35,339 nt of DNA, taken from the NCBI RefSeq assembly GCF_003254575.1, contig NZ_QJUA01000047.1, forward strand, positions 1 through 35,339. The letters run 5' to 3'. The notes under the pieces were generated by a model, which did not search any database, was not told where the DNA came from, and saw only the letters and a list, made by a program, of their open reading frames with translations. Position 1 is the stretch's first letter. Each line of letters begins with the position of its first letter. Made by a program: the position numbers and the translations under genes. Origin of the DNA: Mycobacterium kyogaense (GTDB taxonomy: Bacteria; Actinomycetota; Actinomycetes; Mycobacteriales; Mycobacteriaceae). Below are positions 14,831 through 22,074 of this stretch, piece by piece.

Positions 14831-15325
14831 TCAGCTGCCGTCGCCGCCCACCTCGGCAGGCAACGGGGGCGGCAAGGGCGTGCTCGAGGTCTTCGGTGCC
14901 TGCGTCGCGGCGGCGGAGCCGGGTCGGTGGAAGTCCAGCATCTCCTCGTCGCGGATGACCTTCTCGCCGGCGCTGATGACCAACGCGTCGGAGGTCACCA
15001 TGTACTCGATTCCGTCCTGGGCCGCGGTGAACGCGCCGTCGGCGGACTGGGAGGCCGGGGCGATCAGTTTGGCGCCGTCGCGGACCCGCACTCCCCGGTA
15101 TTCGAGGTCGCCGTCCGCGCTCTTGCAGATCGCCACGCGAGAACCCGAGGTGCTGCCGAACACGACGACGGTCGCCGGGGCCGCGCACCGGGCGGTGGAG
15201 TCGACGTACCCCTGACTGTCCGACGCAGGGGCCGAAGAGGCCGACGGCGCGGCCGCGAGCAGGGCCGCAGCGGCGGCGGTGGTGGCCAGAACCGCACGCG
15301 CAAGGGTGCTGGGAGGAAAAGACAT
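14831..15325 (-). CDS. Secreted protein of unknown function
   Basis: A 164-residue precursor with a signal peptide (TLARAVLATTAAAAALLAAA then APSASSAPA, cleavage near residue 34). The mature part has two cysteines (ARCAAPATV and AICKSADG), which probably form one disulfide, short beta-strand-like segments and a Pro/Ala/Thr-rich end with TPLPPPLP. The start is not certain: ATG 15325 follows a GGTGGA-type site, while ATG 15354 would add ten residues. No catalytic motif is visible. The gene is divergent from the DUF218 gene across 120 bp that show no other clear feature. Confidence 0.65.
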   Translation of the reverse strand: MSFPPSTLARAVLATTAAAAALLAAAPSASSAPASDSQGYVDSTARCAAPATVVVFGSTSGSRVAICKSADGDLEYRGVRVRDGAKLIAPASQSADGAFTAAQDGIEYMVTSDALVISAGEKVIRDEEMLDFHRPGSAAATQAPKTSSTPLPPPLPAEVGGDGS

Positions 15326-15445
15326 CGCCTTCCACCAGACCACGTGCGCGCTCATCACGCCAACGAGGACGGCGGATCGTCGGCGCATCGTTGGTTCATC
15401 GAGACCGGACCGTAATACCCGGCGGCTGCGCGGCGATGAACCATC

Positions 15446-16024
15446 GTGACCACTTCTGGCGCCGCGGCGCGACTGGCAGTCGCGCTCACGGCGATGCTCG
15501 CGGCGCTCCTCGGCGTGGCCCCGAGCGCGCAGGCGGCCCCTCCCCTTGTGGCGAAGGACTTCTCGAAGCCGGCGATCGTCATCCTGGGCTACGGGCTCAA
15601 GGACAACGGCACGATGCGGCCCATCCTCTACACCCGTGTGCTCACCGGGCTCGCCGTGGCGCAGATGTTTCCGCAGTCACCGGTGATCGTGACCGGCGGC
15701 AACCCGCACAACGGGCGGACAGAGGCCGGCGAGATGCGCAAGACCCTGCGCGTTCTGGGGCTTCCGGACGACAGGATCATCGTCGAGGATCGAGCCAACA
15801 GCACTGTGCAGAATGCGCAGTTCTCGGTGCCGCTGGCCCGCGACGCCGGCACGTCGGGGATCATCCTGGTGACCTCCTCGTCGCACCAGGACCGGGCCGA
15901 CGGCAATTTCGCCGATGCCGGTGGCAATGTGCTTGCCACGGTGAGCTTTCCGGACAGCAACCCGAAGACCAACGTCACGCAGTTCGTCAGGGATGTCCTG
16001 AGTCCCTTCGTCTCTGTCACCTAG
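15446..16024 (+). CDS. Secreted YdcF/SanA-type DUF218 protein
   Basis: A 192-residue precursor. A signal peptide (RLAVALTAMLAALLGVAPSAQA, cleavage near residue 31) is followed by a DUF218 domain: AIVILGYGL, TGGNPHNGRTEAGEMR, IIVEDRANSTVQNA and a final ILVTSSSHQDRA. The family (ElyC, SanA, YdcF) is tied to envelope and peptidoglycan-precursor homeostasis in other bacteria. Its activity is not settled. GTG 15446 places the basic n-region directly before the hydrophobic core. The stop overlaps the stop of the convergent FadD gene (CTAG, 16021-16024). Confidence 0.8.
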   Translation: MTTSGAAARLAVALTAMLAALLGVAPSAQAAPPLVAKDFSKPAIVILGYGLKDNGTMRPILYTRVLTGLAVAQMFPQSPVIVTGGNPHNGRTEAGEMRKTLRVLGLPDDRIIVEDRANSTVQNAQFSVPLARDAGTSGIILVTSSSHQDRADGNFADAGGNVLATVSFPDSNPKTNVTQFVRDVLSPFVSVT

Positions 16025-17859
16025 TCGGTGGCAGTGACCTGATCGAAGGCGCCTGCGAGGTAGGCGTCCCGGCAGGCGCGACGGGCCAACTTGCCACTGG
16101 TGGTGCGTGGAATCGCGCCGGCCGGGACCACCCGCACGTCGCTCACCGGCGCCTGATTGTGTTGCAGCACAGCGGCCGTGACGGCCTCGGTGGCGGCCCC
16201 CGGGTCGCTGCGGCCGAGTCCCGTCGCGCGCTCGGCGATGATCACGAGACGATCGCCGGGAATCGCGAACGCGGCGACGTATCCACGTCGCACCATCGGA
16301 GAGGCATCCGCGGCGGTCGCCTCCAGATCCAGCGGTGAATAGCGCTGTTCGCCGAGCACGACGACATCGGCGATGCGGCCGACGACATACAGTTCGCCGT
16401 CGAGATAGAAACCCAGATCGCCCGTGCGAAGCCATGTTCGGCTGAGATCGGCGCCGGTCGCGTGACTACCCGTGGCAAGGGTGGACGCCAGGTGCGCGCC
16501 GAATGCGCGGCGGGTCTCGTCGACGCGGTTCCAATACCCGCGGCCGACGTTGTCACCCTGCACCCACGGCTCCCCGACGCGTCCGTCGGGGACCTCGCCG
16601 GCGGTGTCCGGGTCGACGATCACGCACCACTGGCTCCGGGCCACCTGCCCGCATGACACGTGCGTCACCGCCCGCTCTTCGTCGGCTGGAACCGGGATCG
16701 CGACGCCGCGGGCCAGCTCGTAGCGATCGACGGCGAGAGCGCGGGGAGCGGCTGTGGGCGCGGTCGTCGCGACGAGCAGCGTCGCCTCGGCGATCCCGTA
16801 GGAGGGCTTGAAAGCCGTGGCGGGCAGGCCGAACCCGGAGAACGCCGAGGTGAAGGCGTCCATGGCAGCACGGCTGACCGGTTCGGATCCGATGATCAGC
16901 ACGACGTTGGCCAGGTCGACGTCCGAGCCGGCGGCCGGTACGCCCCGCGCCGCGGTCCACTCGTAGGCGAAGTTGGGCGCGGCGGTGACCACGCGGCCGG
17001 TCGCAGACCCCGCCGAGAGCGCCTCCACCCAGCGAAGGGGCCTGCGCAGGAAGGCAGTCGGCGACAGCAGTGTCGAATGGCCGCCGTAGACGGCGGGAAA
17101 CCCGATCATCGACAAACCCATGTCGTGGTAGAGCGGCAACCAGCTGACCCCGTGGGTGTTGCGGTCCAGCAGGTCGATCGACAGGATCATCTGCACCAGA
17201 TTGGTGCCGACCGCCCGGTGGGTGATCTCGACACCGACCGGCGCGCGGGTGGCCCCGCCGGTGTACTGCAGGTGTGAGACGTCGTCGACCCCGATGCTCG
17301 TCGGGACGAACTCGGTTGCCGCGCTGTCGGGTACGTCGTCGATGGTGATGATCGCGGGCCGGTCCAGTCCCGTCATCTGGTCCAGGAACGCGACCACCGA
17401 TTCCCGTGCCGCCCGGGTCGTCAGGACGGTGGTCGGGCGGGAATCGTGCAGTGCCACATCGAGACGTTCTGCGTGGCCGGGTAACTCGGGCGCGAACAGC
17501 GGAACGGCGACCGTGCCGGCCTTGACCGCGCCGAAGAATCCGGTGATGTAGTCGAGTCCCTGGGGGGCCAGGACGGCCACCCGCTCCCCCGCGGCGGTCA
17601 CGCGCTGGAGTTGCGCGGCGATCGCAGCCATCCTCACACCGAGCGTGCTCCAGGTGATTTCGCGGACCTGCATGGCGGGGCCGGAGAAATCCAGGTACCG
17701 GTAGGCCACCTCGTCGCCGACGTGTGCGACGTTGCGGTTGATCAGCGAGACGAATGTGATGTCGTCGGGGAGGTCGATACTGCCGTCAGGAGCCAGACAG
17801 TCCTCGATCTGCAGCAAGCCCGCCTCGATCGGGACGGACCGTCCGGGTCGAAGGCTCAT
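16021..17859 (-). CDS. FadD-type fatty-acyl-AMP ligase
   Basis: A 612-residue adenylate-forming enzyme. Motifs are WLPLYHDMGL (241-249), SYGIAEATLL, RTGDLGF and the catalytic Lys590 in TTSGKLARR. The overall layout matches the FAAL branch, which activates fatty acids as acyl-adenylates for lipid or polyketide synthases. The P-loop at 199-205 reads YTGGATR where the family has YTSGSTR, losing both Ser residues. That may weaken ATP handling. No polyketide synthase lies nearby. TAGGAT (17866-17871 on the minus strand) lies six bases before ATG 17859 and marks a leaderless start. ripD lies 55 bp upstream in the same direction. Confidence 0.85.
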   Translation of the reverse strand: MSLRPGRSVPIEAGLLQIEDCLAPDGSIDLPDDITFVSLINRNVAHVGDEVAYRYLDFSGPAMQVREITWSTLGVRMAAIAAQLQRVTAAGERVAVLAPQGLDYITGFFGAVKAGTVAVPLFAPELPGHAERLDVALHDSRPTTVLTTRAARESVVAFLDQMTGLDRPAIITIDDVPDSAATEFVPTSIGVDDVSHLQYTGGATRAPVGVEITHRAVGTNLVQMILSIDLLDRNTHGVSWLPLYHDMGLSMIGFPAVYGGHSTLLSPTAFLRRPLRWVEALSAGSATGRVVTAAPNFAYEWTAARGVPAAGSDVDLANVVLIIGSEPVSRAAMDAFTSAFSGFGLPATAFKPSYGIAEATLLVATTAPTAAPRALAVDRYELARGVAIPVPADEERAVTHVSCGQVARSQWCVIVDPDTAGEVPDGRVGEPWVQGDNVGRGYWNRVDETRRAFGAHLASTLATGSHATGADLSRTWLRTGDLGFYLDGELYVVGRIADVVVLGEQRYSPLDLEATAADASPMVRRGYVAAFAIPGDRLVIIAERATGLGRSDPGAATEAVTAAVLQHNQAPVSDVRVVPAGAIPRTTSGKLARRACRDAYLAGAFDQVTATD

Positions 17860-17865
17860 GCCGGT

Positions 17866-17871
17866 ATCCTA
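17866..17871 (-). promoter_or_regulatory. -10 box TAGGAT for leaderless fadD
   Basis: On the minus strand TAGGAT is followed by six bases and then ATG 17859, with no Shine-Dalgarno sequence. This is the usual leaderless arrangement in mycobacteria and suggests that fadD has its own promoter although ripD lies upstream in the same direction. Confidence 0.5.
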
Positions 17872-17914
17872 GGCGTCCTGCCTGCGGGTACGAATCCCTC
17901 TGTCGCGCAATCGG

Positions 17915-18532
17915 TCAGGCGATGATGCGGACCAGGTAGGGGGCCATGTCCTTGGTACGCACCTGCGAGACGGCGACGCCGGAGTCGGTGGTCTCGACCA
18001 TCTTCCCGTTGCCGATGAACAGGGCGACGCTCTGGGTGCCGTCCGGACCGTAGAACAGCAGGTCACCGGGAAGTGCCAGCGACGGCATCACCTTCTGGCC
18101 GACCTTGTACATCTCGCCCGACGAGCGCGGCAGCTTCACGCCCACTCCGGCGTAGGAGTAGACCATCAGGCCGGAGGCGTCGAAGCCCACCACCTCGACC
18201 CGGGGCGCCGGCGTCGGGGTGGTGGCGGCGGGCAGATTGAGCCCGGGTGTGGTCAGGTCCAGTGCCGAAGCGTCGGCCGCAGCCTGATCGGGGACTGCGG
18301 GATCGGCGGGCGCGGCGGCCGTGCCCTTGCTGGGCCCGGACGCGCCGCCGCCGCCGTAGGCGAAGGGCACGCCACGCTGTGACAGCGCGCGGGCGATGAC
18401 GACTTCCACGGCTTTCTGGTTCGTGGCTGAGCGCGTCGGCTGAGCCGCTGCCAGGCCGGGCGCCCCGACCGCCAGCGCAAGACTCAGCGCCAGCCCGAGA
18501 ACTCCGACGACAAACCCACGAACCGCTCGCAT
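17915..18532 (-). CDS. ripD: RipD: catalytically inactive NlpC/P60 peptidoglycan-binding protein
   Basis: A 205-residue secreted protein. A signal peptide (about 1-30) precedes a linker rich in Ala/Pro/Thr (60-110) and an NlpC/P60 domain (about 40-60 and 113-205). The catalytic Cys position is Ala119 (FDASGL, normally DCSGL) and the His position is Ser168 (QSVALFIGNG, normally HVGIYIG). RipD of M. tuberculosis is known to have exactly these losses and to bind, not cut, peptidoglycan. ATG 18532 is preceded by GGTGAAAG; an upstream in-frame start would spoil the signal peptide. Confidence 0.88.
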   Translation of the reverse strand: MRAVRGFVVGVLGLALSLALAVGAPGLAAAQPTRSATNQKAVEVVIARALSQRGVPFAYGGGGASGPSKGTAAAPADPAVPDQAAADASALDLTTPGLNLPAATTPTPAPRVEVVGFDASGLMVYSYAGVGVKLPRSSGEMYKVGQKVMPSLALPGDLLFYGPDGTQSVALFIGNGKMVETTDSGVAVSQVRTKDMAPYLVRIIA

Positions 18533-18614
18533 GACACTTTCACCGCTTTCCGAGGTGTCAGCGCCAGGGATGGCACTGATCACATTGATAACAACAGTCA
18601 CTATGACCACTTCT

Positions 18615-18637
18615 ACACCACCTGAGCGGGTGTTTTT
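18615..18637 (+). terminator. Weak hairpin with T-run
   Basis: ACACC (18615-18619) pairs with GGTGT (18629-18633), followed by TTTTT. It reads as a small rho-independent terminator on the plus strand, although no plus-strand gene ends nearby. It lies in the 197-bp gap upstream of ripD. Confidence 0.25.
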
Positions 18638-18667
18638 ACGTCGTCGCAGGACTGCGGATCAATCAGA

Positions 18668-18693
18668 TGCCCGACCGGAATCGAACGGTGACC
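18668..18693 (-). other. tRNA 3'-end-like fragment (T-arm and acceptor strand)
   Basis: On the minus strand this reads GGTCACCG, then the T-loop TTCGATT, then CCGGT and CGGGCA. A one-base insertion (ACCGG in place of ACCG) would make a perfect five-pair T-arm followed by an acceptor strand ending in GGGCA. No matching D-arm, anticodon arm or 5' acceptor strand is present upstream, so it is not a working tRNA. It could be a relic of an attachment site or a chance match. Confidence 0.3.
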
Positions 18694-18729
18694 TATGCCG
18701 GCGTCTCGCCGCCTAGGGTGTGTCGCGCG

Positions 18730-19227
18730 TCACGCGCCCAGGGCTGCCAGCGCCGCGTCGTAGTCGGGCTCCTGGCCGATCTCGGGCACCAGCTCGGTGT
18801 AGGCGACATTGCCGTCGGCGCCGACCACCACGACCGCGCGCGCCAGCAGGCCGGCCATCGGTCCGTCGGTGATCTTCACGCCGTAGTCATCGCCGAAGCT
18901 GTCGCGGAACGCCGATGCCGGGGTCACGTTCTCGATGTCCTCGGCGCCGCAGAACCGCTTCTGGGCGAACGGCAGATCGTTCGACACGCACAGCACGGCG
19001 CCGCCGGCCGCGGCCGCGCGCTCGTTGAACGTGCGCACGCTCATCGCGCACACCGGCGTGTCGACCGAGGGGAAGATGTTCAGCAGCACGGGCTTACCGC
19101 GGAACTGATCGTCACCGACGGTGCCGAGATCCGTTCCCACGAGGGTGAACCCGGGCGCCGGCGATCCGACAGCGGGAAGCTCTCCAACGGTGTTGATCGG
19201 GTTTCCGCGCAAAGTTATCTGTGCCAT
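18730..19227 (-). CDS. tpx: Thiol peroxidase
   Basis: A 165-residue atypical two-Cys peroxiredoxin, the same length as Tpx of M. tuberculosis and nearly identical in pattern. The peroxidatic Cys60 lies in SVDTPVCAMSV, the resolving Cys93 in QKRFCGAED, and Cys80 is also conserved. It reduces hydrogen peroxide and organic peroxides with thioredoxin in the cytosol. ATG 19227 (MAQITLRGN) matches the family start; a GTG two codons upstream is in frame but not needed. It follows the DUF899 gene by 42 bp in the same direction, which suggests a shared redox unit. Confidence 0.95.
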   Translation of the reverse strand: MAQITLRGNPINTVGELPAVGSPAPGFTLVGTDLGTVGDDQFRGKPVLLNIFPSVDTPVCAMSVRTFNERAAAAGGAVLCVSNDLPFAQKRFCGAEDIENVTPASAFRDSFGDDYGVKITDGPMAGLLARAVVVVGADGNVAYTELVPEIGQEPDYDAALAALGA

Positions 19228-19269
19228 GCGCACAGTGTGCCAAGCGGCCGGCGTTTCGTCGCGTCCGGG

Positions 19270-19959
19270 TCAGACAGCTGGATCGCCGTACACGCGGGCG
19301 ATGTCGGGCGAATCCAGCCAGCCCGAGTACGTCGGCCGCTGCGGCCAGCCTTCTGGCGAGTCCTGCCACACCTCCTGGCGGCCCCACGGCAGGATGTCGA
19401 GCAACGCGAACGAGTGGCTCAGCGCCTCGGTGCCCCGGCCGTTGGTGTGCCAGGTGCGATAGACGCGATCCTCGTCCCGCAGGAACACGTTCACCGCGAA
19501 CCCCGTCCCCGGCGCCGCGTCGACGTCGGCGGCGAACGAACTCTCGGAGGATGAATACCACTCCATCCGGTTCCCGACCCGTTTCTTGTAGGCCAGCGCC
19601 TCGGCGATCGGGCCGGCCGTGACGATGACGAACCGGGCGTCGTAGCTGTCGAGGAATTCCAGTCGGGTGAACTGAGAGGTGAACCCGGTGCAGCCGCCGC
19701 ACTGCCAGGTCTGCCCGTCGCTCCACATGTGGTTGTAGACGATGAGTTGCGAACGGCCGTCGAAGATGTCGGCGAGCCGGATCGGACCGTCCGCGCCGAT
19801 CAGCGTGTAGTCGTCCATCTCGACCATCGGCAGCCGACGGCGCTGTGCGGCGATGGCGTCGAGTTCGCGCGTGGCAGCCTTCTCGCGGGCGCGCAGCTCG
19901 TCGAGCTGCGCACGCCACGTGGCGGCGTCGACGACGGGGGGAAGGGCGGGCTGCGTCAT
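19270..19959 (-). CDS. DUF899 family thioredoxin-like protein
   Basis: A 229-residue cytosolic protein. After an N-terminal coiled helix (LDELRAREKAATRELDAIA), the thioredoxin-like core shows LIVYNHMWSDGQTWQCGGC, with a CxxC pair, and later AYKKRVGNRMEWYSSSES and VYRTWHTNGRG. This is the DUF899 family, thought to be thioredoxin-fold proteins of unknown substrate. On the minus strand a CAGGAT box lies six bases before ATG 19959, and the divergent tenA has the same box at the same distance. tpx follows downstream, consistent with a role in redox stress. Confidence 0.88.
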   Translation of the reverse strand: MTQPALPPVVDAATWRAQLDELRAREKAATRELDAIAAQRRRLPMVEMDDYTLIGADGPIRLADIFDGRSQLIVYNHMWSDGQTWQCGGCTGFTSQFTRLEFLDSYDARFVIVTAGPIAEALAYKKRVGNRMEWYSSSESSFAADVDAAPGTGFAVNVFLRDEDRVYRTWHTNGRGTEALSHSFALLDILPWGRQEVWQDSPEGWPQRPTYSGWLDSPDIARVYGDPAV

Positions 19960-19965
19960 CTGACC

Positions 19966-20038
19966 ATCCTGTCAACGGTGGGGCAACGGGTCAGCGGTGT
20001 TGACCGGACGGGCACGCAGAAATCATCGCTGACAGGAT
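19966..20038. promoter_or_regulatory. Divergent promoter with mirrored CAGGAT boxes
   Basis: CAGGAT on the minus strand (19966-19971) lies six bases from ATG 19959, and CAGGAT on the plus strand (20033-20038) lies six bases from ATG 20045. Both are preceded by GA, giving GACAGGAT. The two genes seem to be driven by near-identical leaderless-type -10 boxes with T replaced by C at the first position. Confidence 0.4.
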
Positions 20039-20044
20039 GACGCC

Positions 20045-20791
20045 ATGACTTCGCGCATCGCGGCACGTGGTGGTTTCGAGCCCCGCATCGGTTCGGGCCT
20101 GGCCGGTTCCTGGAGCACGCGACTGTGGGCCGAGATCGCCCCGATCTTCGAGGCGATCATCGCCCACCCGTTCCTGACCGGCCTCACCGACGGCACCCTC
20201 GACTCGGCGGCCTTCGCCCACTACGTGGCCCAGGACGTGCACTACCTGCGCGCATACGCCCGGGCGCTCGCCGTGGTCGGCGCCAAGGCCGGCACGCTCG
20301 CCGACACCGCGATGTTCAACCGGCACGCGGCCGAGGTGTTCGACGTGGAGCTCGAGTTGCACGGTGAGCTGCTGCCCGCGCTGGGTTTGTCGGCCGACGC
20401 GGTGGACGACGTCGCCGTCGCGCCGACCACGCTGGCGTACAACAGCTACCTGATCTCGACGGTGTACGGGGGCTCCTTCGCCGACGGCCTCGCCGCGGTC
20501 CTGCCCTGCTACTGGATCTACGCGGAGGTGGGGGCCGAGCTGGCTCACCGCGGGTCGACCGACCCGCGTTACCAGCGCTGGATCGACAGTTACGGCGGCG
20601 ACGAGTTCGCCGCGACGGTCAGCGAGGTGATCGCGCTCGCCGACCGGGTGGGCGCGACACTGACCGACGCCGACGAAGCCGTCGCGCGCGCGCATTTCGT
20701 GACCACCTCCCGGTACGAATGGATGTTCTTCGACGCCGCGCACCGGCGGGAGACGTGGCCGCAGGAGATCTCGGGCGCATCCGCGCCGTAG
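20045..20791 (+). CDS. tenA: TenA-family aminohydrolase
   Basis: A 248-residue all-helical protein of the TenA/thiaminase II family. Visible residues include Asp64 in YVAQDVHYLRAYA, the Cys nucleophile at 155 in VLPCYWIYAEVG, the TTLAYNSYLISTVY helix and TSRYEWMFFDAA at the end. TenA hydrolyses aminopyrimidines from thiamine breakdown. Here no thiamine gene is adjacent; the gene lies 49 bp before the uracil-catabolism operon in the same direction, which raises the possibility of a role on a pyrimidine-derived compound. That link is inference. The length is slightly above the usual 220-230 because of about 20 extra N-terminal residues. Confidence 0.85.
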   Translation: MTSRIAARGGFEPRIGSGLAGSWSTRLWAEIAPIFEAIIAHPFLTGLTDGTLDSAAFAHYVAQDVHYLRAYARALAVVGAKAGTLADTAMFNRHAAEVFDVELELHGELLPALGLSADAVDDVAVAPTTLAYNSYLISTVYGGSFADGLAAVLPCYWIYAEVGAELAHRGSTDPRYQRWIDSYGGDEFAATVSEVIALADRVGATLTDADEAVARAHFVTTSRYEWMFFDAAHRRETWPQEISGASAP

Positions 20792-20795
20792 TGAC

Positions 20796-20801
20796 TAAGC
20801 T
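20796..20801 (+). promoter_or_regulatory. Putative -10 box TAAGCT for the URC operon
   Basis: TAAGCT lies five bases after the tenA stop codon. A start of transcription about seven bases later would give a leader of some 33 bases ending in AAGGA (20831-20835) and ATG 20841. No good -35 box is visible. Confidence 0.35.
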
Positions 20802-20840
20802 GGCGGATTCTCTCTCGGACCGACCAACCGAAGGACACCG

Positions 20841-20895
20841 ATGCGCACCGGACACGTCCGACTGACGTCGCACAGCGGGGGCACCGACGCCCGCG
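20841..20895 (+). other. Out-of-frame 5' end of urc1 (apparent frameshift)
   Basis: ATG 20841, with AAGGA five to ten bases upstream, opens a frame that reads MRTGHVRLTSHSGG, which fits the usual N-terminus of URC1-type proteins (HIxLTSH followed soon by xxWGA). The rest of the protein continues in another frame as AVHWGAPTAAERGP from 20893. Dropping one G from the GGGGG run at 20877-20881 joins the two as LTSHSGAPTPAVHWGAP. This is either a sequencing error or a genuine one-base insertion. Confidence 0.7.
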
Positions 20896-22074
20896 GTGCA
20901 CTGGGGCGCGCCGACGGCCGCCGAGCGCGGACCGATCGTCGGGACCACCGCTCGCACGTACCGCAACGTCATCGGCGCACACAGCGGCGCCTACGGCGTG
21001 TACCGGGCGCTGGCCGTCGCCGCGGGCAAGCTCTCCGCCGACCACCGCGCGGACCTGACCGACACCGCGCCGACGGATCGCATCGGCCCGTTCCCGCAGT
21101 GGACCGATCCGACGACGATCGCCAGCCTGGACCCCTGGGGGGCGATGGTCACCGACGCGTTCGCAGACCAGATCGCCGCCGGCATCGACATCAGACCCAC
21201 CATCGCGGTGACCAAGGCGCAGGTCATCCTGCCCGAGATCGCCGACGCGCTGGCCAAGGGCCGGCTGGTCCCCGACGGCCGCACCCTGCTCGACACCGGC
21301 GCCGCACAGGTCACCAAGGCCGCCGTCGAACCCGTGTGGCACCTGCCCGGCGTCGCCGCCCGCTTCGGCTGCAGCGAAAACGATTTGCGCCGTGTACTTT
21401 TCGAGGAAACCGGCGGCATGTATCCCGAACTGGTGACACGCCCCGATCTCGAGGTCTTCCTCCCGCCGATCGGCGGCCAGACGGTCTACATCTTCGGTGC
21501 GCCCGAAGACCTGGCCGACCCGACCGTCGAACTCACTGCGCGCGTGCACGACGAGTGCAACGGCTCGGATGTGTTCGGCTCCGACATCTGCACCTGCCGC
21601 CCGTATCTGACCCACGCCATCGAGGAGTGCATCAACGGCGCGCAGCGCGGCGGGGTGGGACTGGTGGCGTACTCGCGCAAGGAAGGTCGCGCGCTGGGCG
21701 AGGTGACCAAGTTCCTGGTGTACAACGCGCGCAAGAGGCAGGCCGGCGGCGACACCGCGGATCAGTACTTCACCCGCACCGAATGCGTTGCGGGCGTGCA
21801 GGACATGCGGTTCCAGGAACTGATGCCCGACGTCCTGCACTGGTTCGGGGTGACGAAGATCCACCGCCTGGTGTCGATGAGCAACATGAAGTACGACGCG
21901 ATCACCGGCGCGGGTATCGACGTGGGTGAACGTGTCTCGATTCCCGACGAGCTGATCCCTGCCGACGCCCGTGTGGAGATCGACGCCAAGATGGCAGCCG
22001 GCTACTACACGCCCGGCGAGGTCCCCGATGCCGAAGAACTCAAGCGGGCAAAAGGCAGGGGGCTGCAGGGGTGA
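20896..22074 (+). CDS. urc1: URC1: GTP cyclohydrolase II-like uracil catabolism protein
   Basis: The in-frame part is 392 residues from GTG 20896. It contains DECNGSDVFGSDICTCRPYL, with the zinc-binding cysteines of GTP cyclohydrolase II, then RKEGRALGEVTKFLVYNARK and TECVAGVQDMRFQELMPDVL. An N-terminal region (RNVIGAHSGAYGVYRALAVA) is absent from true RibA. This is the URC1 group, which acts in the URC pathway of uracil breakdown through UMP and ribosylurea. The natural N-terminus (about 18 residues) appears split off by a frameshift at 20877-20881. The stop overlaps urc4 by four bases. Confidence 0.88.
   Translation: MHWGAPTAAERGPIVGTTARTYRNVIGAHSGAYGVYRALAVAAGKLSADHRADLTDTAPTDRIGPFPQWTDPTTIASLDPWGAMVTDAFADQIAAGIDIRPTIAVTKAQVILPEIADALAKGRLVPDGRTLLDTGAAQVTKAAVEPVWHLPGVAARFGCSENDLRRVLFEETGGMYPELVTRPDLEVFLPPIGGQTVYIFGAPEDLADPTVELTARVHDECNGSDVFGSDICTCRPYLTHAIEECINGAQRGGVGLVAYSRKEGRALGEVTKFLVYNARKRQAGGDTADQYFTRTECVAGVQDMRFQELMPDVLHWFGVTKIHRLVSMSNMKYDAITGAGIDVGERVSIPDELIPADARVEIDAKMAAGYYTPGEVPDAEELKRAKGRGLQG

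Noticed and set aside
18668..18790. A complete tRNA gene on the minus strand
   Set aside because: Only T-arm and acceptor-like bases are present; no anticodon stem or matching 5' acceptor can be formed within a normal length.
20590..21864. Minus-strand 424-codon frame opposite tenA and urc1
   Set aside because: It has no recognisable domain, and the plus strand encodes clear TenA and URC1 motifs.
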